In this document: positions 56,446 through 64,000 of the stretch, piece by piece
How positions within the stretch are numbered: the stretch's first letter is position 1
Layout of the letters: the number at the start of each line of letters is the position of its first letter
From: Methyloversatilis sp. RAC08
GTDB lineage: Bacteria > Pseudomonadota > Gammaproteobacteria > Burkholderiales > Rhodocyclaceae
DNA length: 64,000 nucleotides
Assembly (NCBI RefSeq): GCF_001713355.1
Contig: NZ_CP016448.1
Span: 558,001 to 622,000 of the forward strand
Direction of reading: 5' to 3'
Notes under the pieces: generated by a model
Told to the model about the DNA's origin: nothing
The model's input: only the letters and a program-made list of their open reading frames with translations
Database searches by the model: none
Translations under genes and position numbers: made by a program

Positions 56446-58128
56446 GTGCGGATCGCATCCAACCCCTATTCGCTGAATACGCAGCGCCACCTTGACCAGA
56501 CGAGTCAGGGCATGGCACGCACGCTGCAGCGTCTGTCGTCGGGGTTGCGGGTCAACAACGCGGCCGACGACGCCGCCGGCCTGGCGATCGGTTCGCGCAT
56601 GGAGGCGCTGATCCGCGGCGAACGCCAGTCGGTGCGCAACATCAACGACGCCATTTCGATGGTGCAGGTGACCGAAGGCGCCATGGGTTCGATCGCCGAG
56701 TCGCTGCAGCGGGTGCGCGAACTGGCGGTCCAGGCGGCCAGCGACAGCCTGTCGACATCCGACCGGGCAGCGCTGCAGGAAGAAGCCGGCGCGCTGCTGC
56801 AGGGCATTACCCAGGTATCGCAGCACACCCAGTTCAACGGCAAACAGGTATTCGCGCAGACCACCGGCAGCATCGGCGGCGATGACCCGAACATCCGCGC
56901 CGTGGTCGACGGGCTGCGTCTGGGCTGGCTCGAAGAGGCGGAAACCCTGATCGGCGACAGTTTCGGCATCTATGGTGACGGTGCGTCACTGACCGTGAAT
57001 GTCACCTTCACCGACGGCGCCGGCGGCGTGGCGGCATCGGTGTCCGGTGTCGGCGCGCCCGGCGGCAAGGTGACCGATCAGTTCCTGAACATCGACATGG
57101 CGGATTTCTCGCCGCCGAACCTGCCCAATGGCGGCAACGCACCCTTCTACAACGATCGCATCATCGCGCACGAAATGGTGCATGCAGTGATGGGGCGTTC
57201 GATGAACTTCACCGCGCTGCCCAACTGGTTCAAGGAGGGCGCGGCCGAATTCATCCATGGCGCCGACGAGCGGCTGTCGATCGACTACAACGGCGGCGCC
57301 GGACTGGCCGGCATGCTGGCCGCATTCAACGCCGACAGTGTCGCCGCGAGCGCCGGCTACTCGGCCGGCTACGCCGCACTGCGCTACATGCATGACGAAA
57401 TCAAGGCGACCGGCGGCAAGGGCGTCAAGGACATCATGACCTATCTGAGCGCCAACGCCGGCAGCACGCTCGACCAGGCGCTCGCCAACGCCAGCGGCGG
57501 CGCCTTCGCCGGTCTGGCTGACTTCGGCACCCAATTCAACGCCGCTGCTGCCGGCTACATCGCCGGCCTGAATCTGACGAATGCCGACACCGGCGCCATC
57601 GGTGGTCTCGATGCCGACGGAGGCGCCGTGAAATCGGCCATCAGCGTGCTGACCGATCGCGGCACGCAGTACAGCGAACAGCCGCTGACCAGCTTCCAGC
57701 TCACCTGGCCGGGCGGCATCACCGGCGGCACCGGCGCCCAGCAGATGGCTTTCCAGGTCGGCGCGGCGTCGAAACAGACCATCAATGTGTCGGTGGGCGG
57801 CGTCAGCGCCATCAATCTCGGCGTGGATGGCGTCGATCTGACGAACCAGGCCACGCGCGCCATCGTGCATGTCGATCAGGCGATCGAACACCTCGCCGCC
57901 GAACGCGCCAAGCTCGGCGGCGTCATGTCGCGCTTCGACATGGCCACCCAGGCCGCGCGCCTGTCGGAAGAAAACACCAGTGCGGCGCGCTCGCGCGTCA
58001 TGGACGCCGACTTCGCGCAGGAAACCGCCGAACTGACGCGCAAGCAGATCCTGCAGCAGGCCGGTACGGCCATGCTGGCGCAGGCCAACGCCTTCCCGAA
58101 TCTCGCGCTGCAACTGCTGCGCGGCTGA
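56446..58128 (+). CDS. Flagellin with embedded metalloprotease domain (flagellinolysin)
   Basis: 560 aa, GTG start. The N-terminal flagellin D0/D1 helices (about 1-140: SNPYSLNTQRHLDQTSQGMA, LSSGLRVNNAADDAAGLAIGSRM) and C-terminal flagellin (about 460-560: SRVMDADFAQETAELTRKQI, ALQLLRG) enclose a large insert. The insert contains HEMVH (242-246) and a downstream WFKEGAAEF (261-269) that supplies the third glutamate, a gluzincin-type zinc protease site. Known as flagellinolysin, where the hypervariable region is a protease displayed on the filament. No other flagellar gene is near, so it may be a secondary flagellin. Confidence 0.9.
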   Translation: MRIASNPYSLNTQRHLDQTSQGMARTLQRLSSGLRVNNAADDAAGLAIGSRMEALIRGERQSVRNINDAISMVQVTEGAMGSIAESLQRVRELAVQAASDSLSTSDRAALQEEAGALLQGITQVSQHTQFNGKQVFAQTTGSIGGDDPNIRAVVDGLRLGWLEEAETLIGDSFGIYGDGASLTVNVTFTDGAGGVAASVSGVGAPGGKVTDQFLNIDMADFSPPNLPNGGNAPFYNDRIIAHEMVHAVMGRSMNFTALPNWFKEGAAEFIHGADERLSIDYNGGAGLAGMLAAFNADSVAASAGYSAGYAALRYMHDEIKATGGKGVKDIMTYLSANAGSTLDQALANASGGAFAGLADFGTQFNAAAAGYIAGLNLTNADTGAIGGLDADGGAVKSAISVLTDRGTQYSEQPLTSFQLTWPGGITGGTGAQQMAFQVGAASKQTINVSVGGVSAINLGVDGVDLTNQATRAIVHVDQAIEHLAAERAKLGGVMSRFDMATQAARLSEENTSAARSRVMDADFAQETAELTRKQILQQAGTAMLAQANAFPNLALQLLRG

Positions 58129-58812
58129 TCAACGCCGCGCTTCGGCCGGCTGCGCCCGCCTGAACAGCATGCGCAGCCCTGCCGCAGCCAGAAACGCCAC
58201 GATCAGGCCGATCACCCCCCACTTCAGCATCACGCTGTAATGCCCCCAGGCAAACAGCGCCTCGCCCGGGCCGTCGGCGCCGGCGGCCAGAAACATCAGG
58301 TGCGCAATGTTTTCGCTGACGTCGGCAAGACCGGCCAGCGGCGCCGCGAATGTCGCCGCCTGCCCGACGCGGCGCGGCGCGCCGCCGAGCGTGGCCGCAG
58401 CGCGCGCGCACAGCATCCACAGGAAGATCGAGTACGCCGTCATGAAGGCGAAATCGGCAAAGAGCGTCTGCCGCGCCGTGTGCAGCCGAGCATCCGGTGC
58501 GCGCGCTTCGACGCGCTGCTGCGCCGCGTCCGGCGGGCGCGCCGGCGCTGCGCACCCGTGCAGCACGCGCTGCGCTTCGGTGTCCGCACACTGACCGCCC
58601 CAGCTCTGCAGCACCAGCCGGGCACAGTCGGCCGAGCCCGCAAACTGCAGGTTCAGCATGCCGTGCGGCGTGCACGACATCTGGAGGTCGCGGTTGGTGG
58701 CCAGCACGAAAGCGCCGGTCACCACGGTCAGCAGCAGCGCGGCGATCAGCCGCACGGCGCTCGTCATTCCAGCCGCGCGTTCAGCGGCCCTTGCGGGCGT
58801 TCCGGATGACAT
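58129..58812 (-). CDS. Hypothetical integral membrane protein
   Basis: 227 aa from the ATG at 58812, preceded by GAGGG; an ATG at 58767 (212 aa) is an alternative start. About four hydrophobic segments: 20-40, 118-140, 150-172 and 192-215. Several cysteines (ADCARLVLQSWGGQC) lie in the external part. Family unknown. It is convergent with the flagellin gene (stops nearly touching). Confidence 0.68.
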   Translation of the reverse strand: MSSGTPARAAERAAGMTSAVRLIAALLLTVVTGAFVLATNRDLQMSCTPHGMLNLQFAGSADCARLVLQSWGGQCADTEAQRVLHGCAAPARPPDAAQQRVEARAPDARLHTARQTLFADFAFMTAYSIFLWMLCARAAATLGGAPRRVGQAATFAAPLAGLADVSENIAHLMFLAAGADGPGEALFAWGHYSVMLKWGVIGLIVAFLAAAGLRMLFRRAQPAEARR

Positions 58813-58990
58813 GTCCAGCCCTCATGGTTCGCGCGATCCAGGGCGGTCCCTGCTCCGCAGCGGATCACAGAATTCACTGCCCGCCCGTTGTGCGCAAGTC
58901 CCGGATCGGCAGAACCTGCGGCGCGGCGGCCTGTCTGTGCCGCAGGCACGCAGGGTCTGTTGCCCTGAGGTGCACACCGGAGGCAGGGCG

Positions 58991-59365
58991 ATGCTGAGCG
59001 AACTGATCGTGGCAGGTGTGGTGGGCGTGATGCTGTTTTTCACCGTGGCGGTCGCGCCCGGCATCTTCAAGGTGTTGCCGCAGCAGTGGGCCAGTGTGTA
59101 TGTGCGCAACTTCTTTCCCAAGTACTACGCCGTACTGGGCGCCGCCTGCCTGGTCGCGGCCGTGATCGATGCACCGCAGGCGGTGCGCATGGCGGCGGCC
59201 GTCAGCAGCGTGCTGTTCGCCATTTCACTGTGGGGTGTCACGCCGGCCGTGAATGCCGCCACCGACCGCGGCGACCGCCGCCGCTTCGGCCTGCTGCACG
59301 GGCTGAGCGTCGGGCTGAACGTGATCATCCTGATCGCGCTGGTGTGGGCGCTGTGGGCTGCCTGA
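58991..59365 (+). CDS. DUF4149 family membrane protein
   Basis: 124 aa from the ATG at 58991. Four hydrophobic segments; the AVAPGIFKVLPQQWASVYVRNFFPKYYAVLGAACLVAAV region matches DUF4149. A small integral membrane protein of unknown function, with a membrane topology of four helices. The frame is open upstream but the start chosen gives the family length. Confidence 0.8.
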   Translation: MLSELIVAGVVGVMLFFTVAVAPGIFKVLPQQWASVYVRNFFPKYYAVLGAACLVAAVIDAPQAVRMAAAVSSVLFAISLWGVTPAVNAATDRGDRRRFGLLHGLSVGLNVIILIALVWALWAA

Positions 59366-59536
59366 CCGTCGCCACACCGGGGTGCCCCCCTCGTCGGGCA
59401 GCGTGATAGGTGCCGGTTATCGGGTCATCGAAACTCGGTATTTCACAGCCTTCATGGCACTTCGGATACTCGTGCGGATGACTCGCGCAGTCTCCCTGTC
59501 CGGGTCGTCACCGCCCGTCAACCAAGGAGTCACCCG

Positions 59537-59836
59537 ATGATTACGCTCAAAGAGTCGCTGCGCACCGCGTCGCTCACCCTGCTGCTGTCGATCGCCGCCA
59601 GCGCCGCCCAGGCCGGCCCCGACGAGACGTCCGTGTATTTCATGGACTTTTCCGGAAAGATGCGCACGATGGAAGTCATGAAGAAGATGGACAGCGACGG
59701 CGACAAGATGATCAGCAAGGCCGAATTCATGAAAACGATGGAAATGAGTTTCGGCAAGATGGACAAGAACGGCGACGGCATGCTCGACGCCAAGGAATGG
59801 ATGGGCGAGAAGCATTACGGCGGCGGCAACGGCTGA
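59537..59836 (+). CDS. EF-hand calcium-binding exported protein
   Basis: 99 aa with an AAGGAG site. Signal peptide (1-26, ending SAAQA). Two EF-hand loops: DSDGDKMISKAEF (about 52-64) and DKNGDGMLDAKEW (about 76-88), each with the D-x-D-x-D/N-G pattern. Likely a periplasmic calcium-binding protein. The opposite-strand frame across this gene is an antisense shadow. Confidence 0.85.
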   Translation: MITLKESLRTASLTLLLSIAASAAQAGPDETSVYFMDFSGKMRTMEVMKKMDSDGDKMISKAEFMKTMEMSFGKMDKNGDGMLDAKEWMGEKHYGGGNG

Positions 59837-60061
59837 TCGGCAGGCCCGAGCTGCGCGCGTCACGCCGCCCGGCTATCCGCCGGGCGGCGTGGTCGCGAGC
59901 GGTGTGTGGTTCGCCCATGGGCGTGCAGACGGTACGCACGGCAACCTGATGATGCGCAAGTGCCCCGATCGACCCACGATGAGCACCGCAACGCGATGGC
60001 CGGGCGACGGTGCAGCAACCCGGGCGCCGCTGCGCCACCAGTCGTAAATTCGCACCACATC

Positions 60062-60481
60062 CTAGTCCGAATGGAAATGCAGCACCTGCAACAGCGAACG
60101 GCGTCGCGCGAGCGGTGCGACCGTCATGTCGGCGAGCATCGATTCCAGCCGGATCAGTTCGCCCAGCCAGGGCAGCGCCTGCAGTGTCTGCTGCTGCCCG
60201 AACCACCCGCCGGCCACGATCTGCTCGGCCTGCCGAAAAGTGACGACATCACGACGTTCGATGACCAGCCGCCGCACCAGCGCAAGGAAACACCGGCGGC
60301 CGATCATGGCGGCACTGCACGGATAGCGGCGGCGCAGCGCATCGGCAACCCGACGCTCGAGCGCACGCCGGTAGCGCTGCAGCAATGCGTCGGTCAGCCC
60401 GACGTCCGCTTCGATGCCCAGCGACCGCGCCGCCACGGCCCGCCGCAGTCCGTCCAGTTCGTCCTCTGCGGCGCGCGTCAT
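60062..60481 (-). CDS. DUF2063-like DNA-binding-type protein
   Basis: 139 aa, ATG at 60481. Contains LLQRYRRALERRVADALRRRYPCSAAMIGRRCFLALVRRLV and ALPWLGELIRLE, a pattern like the N-terminal domain of DUF2063 proteins (HvfC/BufC-like partners). The usual DUF692 partner gene is not next to it, and it is shorter than typical members. Function unknown. It is divergent from the LysR gene at 60703. Confidence 0.6.
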   Translation of the reverse strand: MTRAAEDELDGLRRAVAARSLGIEADVGLTDALLQRYRRALERRVADALRRRYPCSAAMIGRRCFLALVRRLVIERRDVVTFRQAEQIVAGGWFGQQQTLQALPWLGELIRLESMLADMTVAPLARRRSLLQVLHFHSD

Positions 60482-60702
60482 CGCGCGCCGCCTGCTGTCT
60501 TGCGCTCGGCGGCTTGCCGCGCCGCGGTGCGCGCCGTCAGACTGTCAAGGTGGGTGGGCATACTGGAACCTGAGTGGAACGTGAGCATTCCGCGACAAGA
60601 CACCGGATATTGTCGTCAGCGGAAGGACGTGCCGGAAATCACAAGTTTTCATCGAGCGATAAACCGTGCTTATCGCCCGGGCGCCGTCATCAGGAGTGAA
60701 AC

Positions 60703-61614
60703 GTGGAGCTTTATCAGATCCGCTACTGCCTCGCCGTGGCCGAAACCTTGAACTTCACGCGCGCAGCCGAACGCTGCTTCGTGTCGCAACCGGCACTGAC
60801 CAAGGCGATACAGAAGCTGGAAGACGCGCTCGGCGGGCTGCTGTTCGACCGCAGCAAGGTGGCGGTCAGCCTGACAGATTTCGGCCGCTCGATGCTGCCC
60901 AGCCTGCAGCAGATCTATGCCGCGACCAGCCAGACGCGCGAACTGGCACGCCGCCTGCAAAGGGACCGCGCGGAATCCGTACGCGTCGGCATCATCTGCA
61001 CGATAGACCTGAACGCCATCTTCCCGGCCTTCCTCGCCTTTCAGCACGCCTTCCCCAAGGCCGATATCCAGTTCCGCGAAGGTTCGATGGAGGCGCTGAT
61101 CGACGCGCTCGACAAGGGCGACATCGATGTCGCGCTGCTCGCGTCACCGTTTGCCATCGCCCGGCGCTTCAGCGGACCGGTGCTGTACACGGAGGATTTC
61201 GTGGTGGCGCACGGGCCGGCGCACCGCTTCGGCCAGCGGGCTGCCCTGTCGCTCACCGATCTGCAGGGCGAGGCCTACTGCCAGCGCAGCCTGTGCGAGT
61301 TCAGCCTCTACATCGAGCGCGTGATGGCCGAACGCGGCGTCGACGTGAAAGTCGTGCAGCAGACCCCGCGCGAAGACTGGGTGCAGACCATGGTCAGGGC
61401 CGGCGTCGGCGTCGCCTTCATGGCCGAATCGACCGCGCTATCGGGTGGCCTGTCCTTCAGCCGGGTACCGGACGCCCGCTTCGCGCGCGAAGTACGTGCC
61501 ATGGTGTTGGGCGACCGCCCGCACTCCGGTGCCGTCGACCAGCTGCTCGGCTTCCTGCCCGGCTTCGACTGGTCGCACATTCCCTGCCTGAAAAAGCCCG
61601 ACGCGACGGGCTGA
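60703..61614 (+). CDS. LysR-family transcriptional regulator
   Basis: 303 aa, GTG start. The N-terminal helix-turn-helix (ELYQIRYCLAVAETLNFTRAAERCFVSQPALTKAIQKLEDALGG-type) precedes an effector domain with VGIICTIDLNAIFPAFLAFQHAFPKADI and a Cys pair region (EAYCQRSLCEFS) reminiscent of OxyR-type redox cysteines (about Cys199 and Cys204). A redox role is suggested only by the cysteine spacing; CysB/OxyR similarity needs a search. Confidence 0.82.
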   Translation: MELYQIRYCLAVAETLNFTRAAERCFVSQPALTKAIQKLEDALGGLLFDRSKVAVSLTDFGRSMLPSLQQIYAATSQTRELARRLQRDRAESVRVGIICTIDLNAIFPAFLAFQHAFPKADIQFREGSMEALIDALDKGDIDVALLASPFAIARRFSGPVLYTEDFVVAHGPAHRFGQRAALSLTDLQGEAYCQRSLCEFSLYIERVMAERGVDVKVVQQTPREDWVQTMVRAGVGVAFMAESTALSGGLSFSRVPDARFAREVRAMVLGDRPHSGAVDQLLGFLPGFDWSHIPCLKKPDATG

Positions 61615-61865
61615 TCACACCCCTTCCGCACCGCACCCGCCTGACCCGCATGGCGCGCCGCCAGGCCAGCGTCTGGACAGCCACGTCTGCTCGCAACGGC
61701 GTTTCCCTGCACCCTTGTCGGTTCGTCTGAAAAATTAATTAATCATTAACAGCACATTAAGAATTCATTAATTCTGTGCTGTAATTCACGCAGGGGAAAA
61801 ACACCTGCCGCCAAGGCCGGGACCAGACCGCACGCCTGCCGTGCGGCGAGCGTGGGAGCAAGGGG

Positions 61866-62663
61866 ATGAATCGGGAAAGCAGTGAACTGTCGGTCTTGTG
61901 GTGGGGCGTGTTTCCTCCGCTGGTCATGATCGCGGTAGTCGTTGGCAACTATTTTGCGCCGCCGCTGTACGAACTGATGACGGTACGCGACGAAGTCAAT
62001 CCTTACGGCATCATCGAAAACGGCACCATCCTCGTCATGTTGCCGGCCATCGTCGCCGGCTTCATCGTGTTCTCGCGCCGCCGCGCCTTGCCGCACTGGA
62101 CGACCGGCTGGGTCGCGCTGGGCTGTGCCCTGGCCTGCATCTATTTCGCGGGTGAAGAAGCGAGCTGGGGCCAGCACTACTTCGGCTGGGAAGCCGGTGA
62201 GCGGATGAGCGAAATCAACAAGCAGAAAGAGACCAATCTGCACAACGTGAGCACCTGGTTCAACCAGAAGCCGCGCATGATCGTCGAATGGTGGCTGCTG
62301 CTCGGCGGCATCATCCTGCCGCTGTGGCGTGCGATCCGCCGATCGACGCCCGACACGACCTCATTCAGTCACTGGTTCTGGCCGACCCACATCGTGGTGC
62401 CGACCGCCGTGCTCTATCTCGCGCTGCGCTGCGGCTACTGGTACCAGAACGCGACCGAAGAAGTCATTCCTTACTGGACCTACGACCCGGAAACACGCGA
62501 GTACTACATCGCGCTGTTCCTGTCGCTGTATCTGCTGTCGATGTGGAGCCGCATGAACGGCATGCTGCGCGCATCGCAGGCTGAAGCGGCCCGTCAGCCG
62601 GCTGCGCGCGCCGGCGCCGCGGACCCGGCGGCCGAAAGCACCCCGCCGAACCAGCTCGCGTAA
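61866..62663 (+). CDS. Hypothetical polytopic membrane protein
   Basis: 265 aa. About six hydrophobic segments (15-35, 52-70, 82-98, 140-158, 178-192, 212-230). The loop FAGEEASWGQHYFGWEAGERMSEIN with its acidic, tryptophan-rich signature is distinctive and recurs in uncharacterised bacterial membrane proteins. The C-terminal 35 residues are Ala/Pro-rich. A start at 61866 follows GGGGATG-type spacing. Upstream is AT-rich promoter-like sequence (TTAATTAATCATTAAC). Function unknown. Confidence 0.72.
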   Translation: MNRESSELSVLWWGVFPPLVMIAVVVGNYFAPPLYELMTVRDEVNPYGIIENGTILVMLPAIVAGFIVFSRRRALPHWTTGWVALGCALACIYFAGEEASWGQHYFGWEAGERMSEINKQKETNLHNVSTWFNQKPRMIVEWWLLLGGIILPLWRAIRRSTPDTTSFSHWFWPTHIVVPTAVLYLALRCGYWYQNATEEVIPYWTYDPETREYYIALFLSLYLLSMWSRMNGMLRASQAEAARQPAARAGAADPAAESTPPNQLA

Positions 62664-62732
62664 CGCGCGCAGAGCGCTCGTCTGCGACTGTTTCGGGCAG
62701 CGCCCCCGGTCCGCGTGACCGCCGATCAGCGA

Positions 62733-64000
62733 TCAGTCGAATGGCAGCAGGCGGCCGAACGGCACGTGCGCGCGCCGGGCCGATTCCGGCACCGCCCACA
62801 GCACGGGCCAGCGCGGTCGGAAGCGCGCCGGGCCGTCGAGGTCGGTCAGCACGACGGCGATGTCCGGCCGATGACGGTCGGCTTCTTCGAGCAGCGGCGT
62901 GAAGTCGGTGCCGCCACCGCCGGTGAAGGTGAGCCCCCCCAGATCGGCGCGCCCGGCGGCGAACTGTTCGACGCGCTGCACCCGGTCGTCACCGATGATG
63001 AGTACCAGCCCGGCCTCGAGCCGGCGGCTGATGGCTTCGATCTCGCGCGTGAAGCGGGCCATCAGCGCATCGTCGATCGAGCCCGACACATCGACGATCA
63101 GCGCCAGCCGCGGTACGGTCTTCGCCGCGCTGAAGCCCGGTTCCCACGGCATGCGGTGGCGCGGGCCGGCGCGGCCCTGGTTGGCGATGTACGAACGCGA
63201 CGGCCGCGACCACGACACATCGCGCTTCGGCGACAGGCTGCGCGCGAGCTGGGTGCGCAACACCTGTTCCCACGGCGTGCGGCTGCGCGGCAGATCGGCG
63301 ATCAGCGTGCGCAGCATCGAATGCGCACCATCGTTCGCGTGGCCGCGGATCAGACGCTCGCTCCACTCGCGCGCCTGCTCCGCTTCCGCCTCCGGCGGGC
63401 CGCGCGTGCCGGGGGCGGGCACCAGGTCGCGTTCCGATTCGCAGCCGAACGCCCTGACCCGGCCCGACTTCGGTCCATCGGGTTGCGCGGCGGCTTGCGT
63501 GCCGTCCGCCTGCGGTGCAGGCGTGGTCGCACCGCCCGCCGTGTCGGCGTCCTGGCCACCGTGCTGGCGCGGCGTGCGGCTGCGCCCGCCCGACGGCGGC
63601 GGCCGGCGGTCGTCGATGGCCCGGTACAGGCGCTCGACATCCCATTCCAGCAGCGATTTCTCGACCGGCTGGTCGATGCCCAGCACGGTCGTCAGCAGGC
63701 GGTCGAGCTGTACGGCGGTGGCCGGCTGACGCAGCCATTCGAGGTGAGACAGCGCGCTGTTGATCAGCGCGTCGGCACACAGATTGAACAGCTGCAGGTC
63801 GACGTCGCCGAGCACCTGCTGCAGTTCGACGAAGCGCTGCGGGTGGCGCAGCGCGATGTGCAGCACCTCGTGCGCCACGCGAGCGGCCTGTTCCTCGATC
63901 GGCAGCCGCTCGAAGGCGGCACCGTAGAAGATGGTGTGGCCGTCTGTGGTGAGCGGCGCCGGCGTGGTGTCGGCGTCGGCCGGCAGGTCGCGATGGCGCA
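62733..64000 (-). CDS. vWA-like metallopeptidase-type protein (partial, COG3864)
   Basis: The frame is open from the right edge (RHRDLPADADTTPAPL...) to the stop at 62733, so the N-terminus is outside the window. The N-terminal DUF2201-type part contains FERLPIEEQAARVAHEVLHIALRHPQRF, with HEVLH like an HExxH zinc site. A low-complexity charged linker follows (about 190 residues from the edge). The C-terminal vWA-like domain has the MIDAS motif DVSGSIDD and TDF. Such proteins usually lie beside a MoxR AAA+ ATPase gene, which would be to the right. Confidence 0.88.
   Translation of the reverse strand, partial: RHRDLPADADTTPAPLTTDGHTIFYGAAFERLPIEEQAARVAHEVLHIALRHPQRFVELQQVLGDVDLQLFNLCADALINSALSHLEWLRQPATAVQLDRLLTTVLGIDQPVEKSLLEWDVERLYRAIDDRRPPPSGGRSRTPRQHGGQDADTAGGATTPAPQADGTQAAAQPDGPKSGRVRAFGCESERDLVPAPGTRGPPEAEAEQAREWSERLIRGHANDGAHSMLRTLIADLPRSRTPWEQVLRTQLARSLSPKRDVSWSRPSRSYIANQGRAGPRHRMPWEPGFSAAKTVPRLALIVDVSGSIDDALMARFTREIEAISRRLEAGLVLIIGDDRVQRVEQFAAGRADLGGLTFTGGGGTDFTPLLEEADRHRPDIAVVLTDLDGPARFRPRWPVLWAVPESARRAHVPFGRLLPFD

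Overview
This window is high-GC, densely coded chromosomal DNA from a betaproteobacterium. It carries aceK-icd, isocitrate lyase and malate synthase, clpS-clpA, rraA, dut-coaBC-radC-rpmB-rpmG, purM-perM-hda and serS. It also has six genes whose products end in PEP-CTERM sorting tails. The gene content would suit a Rhodocyclales or Burkholderiales member, perhaps Methyloversatilis-like, but that is an inference from gene content and not from a marker gene.

Layout. 1-11000: aceK (partial), icd, cspA, clpSA, rraA, aceA, a LysR regulator, aceB and a small cytochrome c, so the isocitrate branch point and both glyoxylate-bypass enzymes lie together. 11195-17970: housekeeping genes for dUTP hydrolysis, CoA, ribosomal proteins L28 and L33, purines and replication control. 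18078-25337: a likely zinc-starvation locus with a Fur/Zur regulator, a ZnuD-like TonB receptor flanked by two paralogous PEP-CTERM proteins, a third PEP-CTERM protein, a DUF1826 protein and a COG0523 GTPase that lacks the usual CxCC motif. Three similar AT-rich operator-like sites lie in its two divergent promoter regions. 25870-31279: a multi-PAS diguanylate cyclase, a PRMT-like methyltransferase with a small upstream ORF, tRNA-Ser(CGA) and serS. 31463-36669: a PEP-CTERM protein, then an apparent cyanate operon (DJ-1/PfpI protein, NrtA-type ABC transporter, cyanase).

36770-43000 is an AT-richer island that looks acquired. It holds a DUF262 protein immediately followed by an Rx4H HEPN-like protein (a candidate defence or toxin pair), a large unknown membrane protein, transposase remnants, and an IS5-like element inserted in the terminal repeat of a small MITE-like element. 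43271-49300 is a patchy accessory stretch: PEP-CTERM proteins, small lipoproteins, unknown membrane proteins, REP/REPIN repeats and gene remnants (Excalibur, Csp-like).

49298-64000: an AraC regulator divergent from a methyltransferase, a DUF1501/DUF1800 pair, a DUF502 protein, a lipoprotein cytochrome paralogous to the one at 10.6 kb, a flagellin carrying an HExxH metalloprotease domain (flagellinolysin), small membrane proteins, an EF-hand protein, a second LysR regulator, and a vWA-like protein running off the end.

The strongest leads are the zinc/PEP-CTERM locus with its atypical GTPase, the DUF262-HEPN pair in the AT-rich island, and the proteolytic flagellin. No CRISPR array, rRNA gene or prophage was seen.
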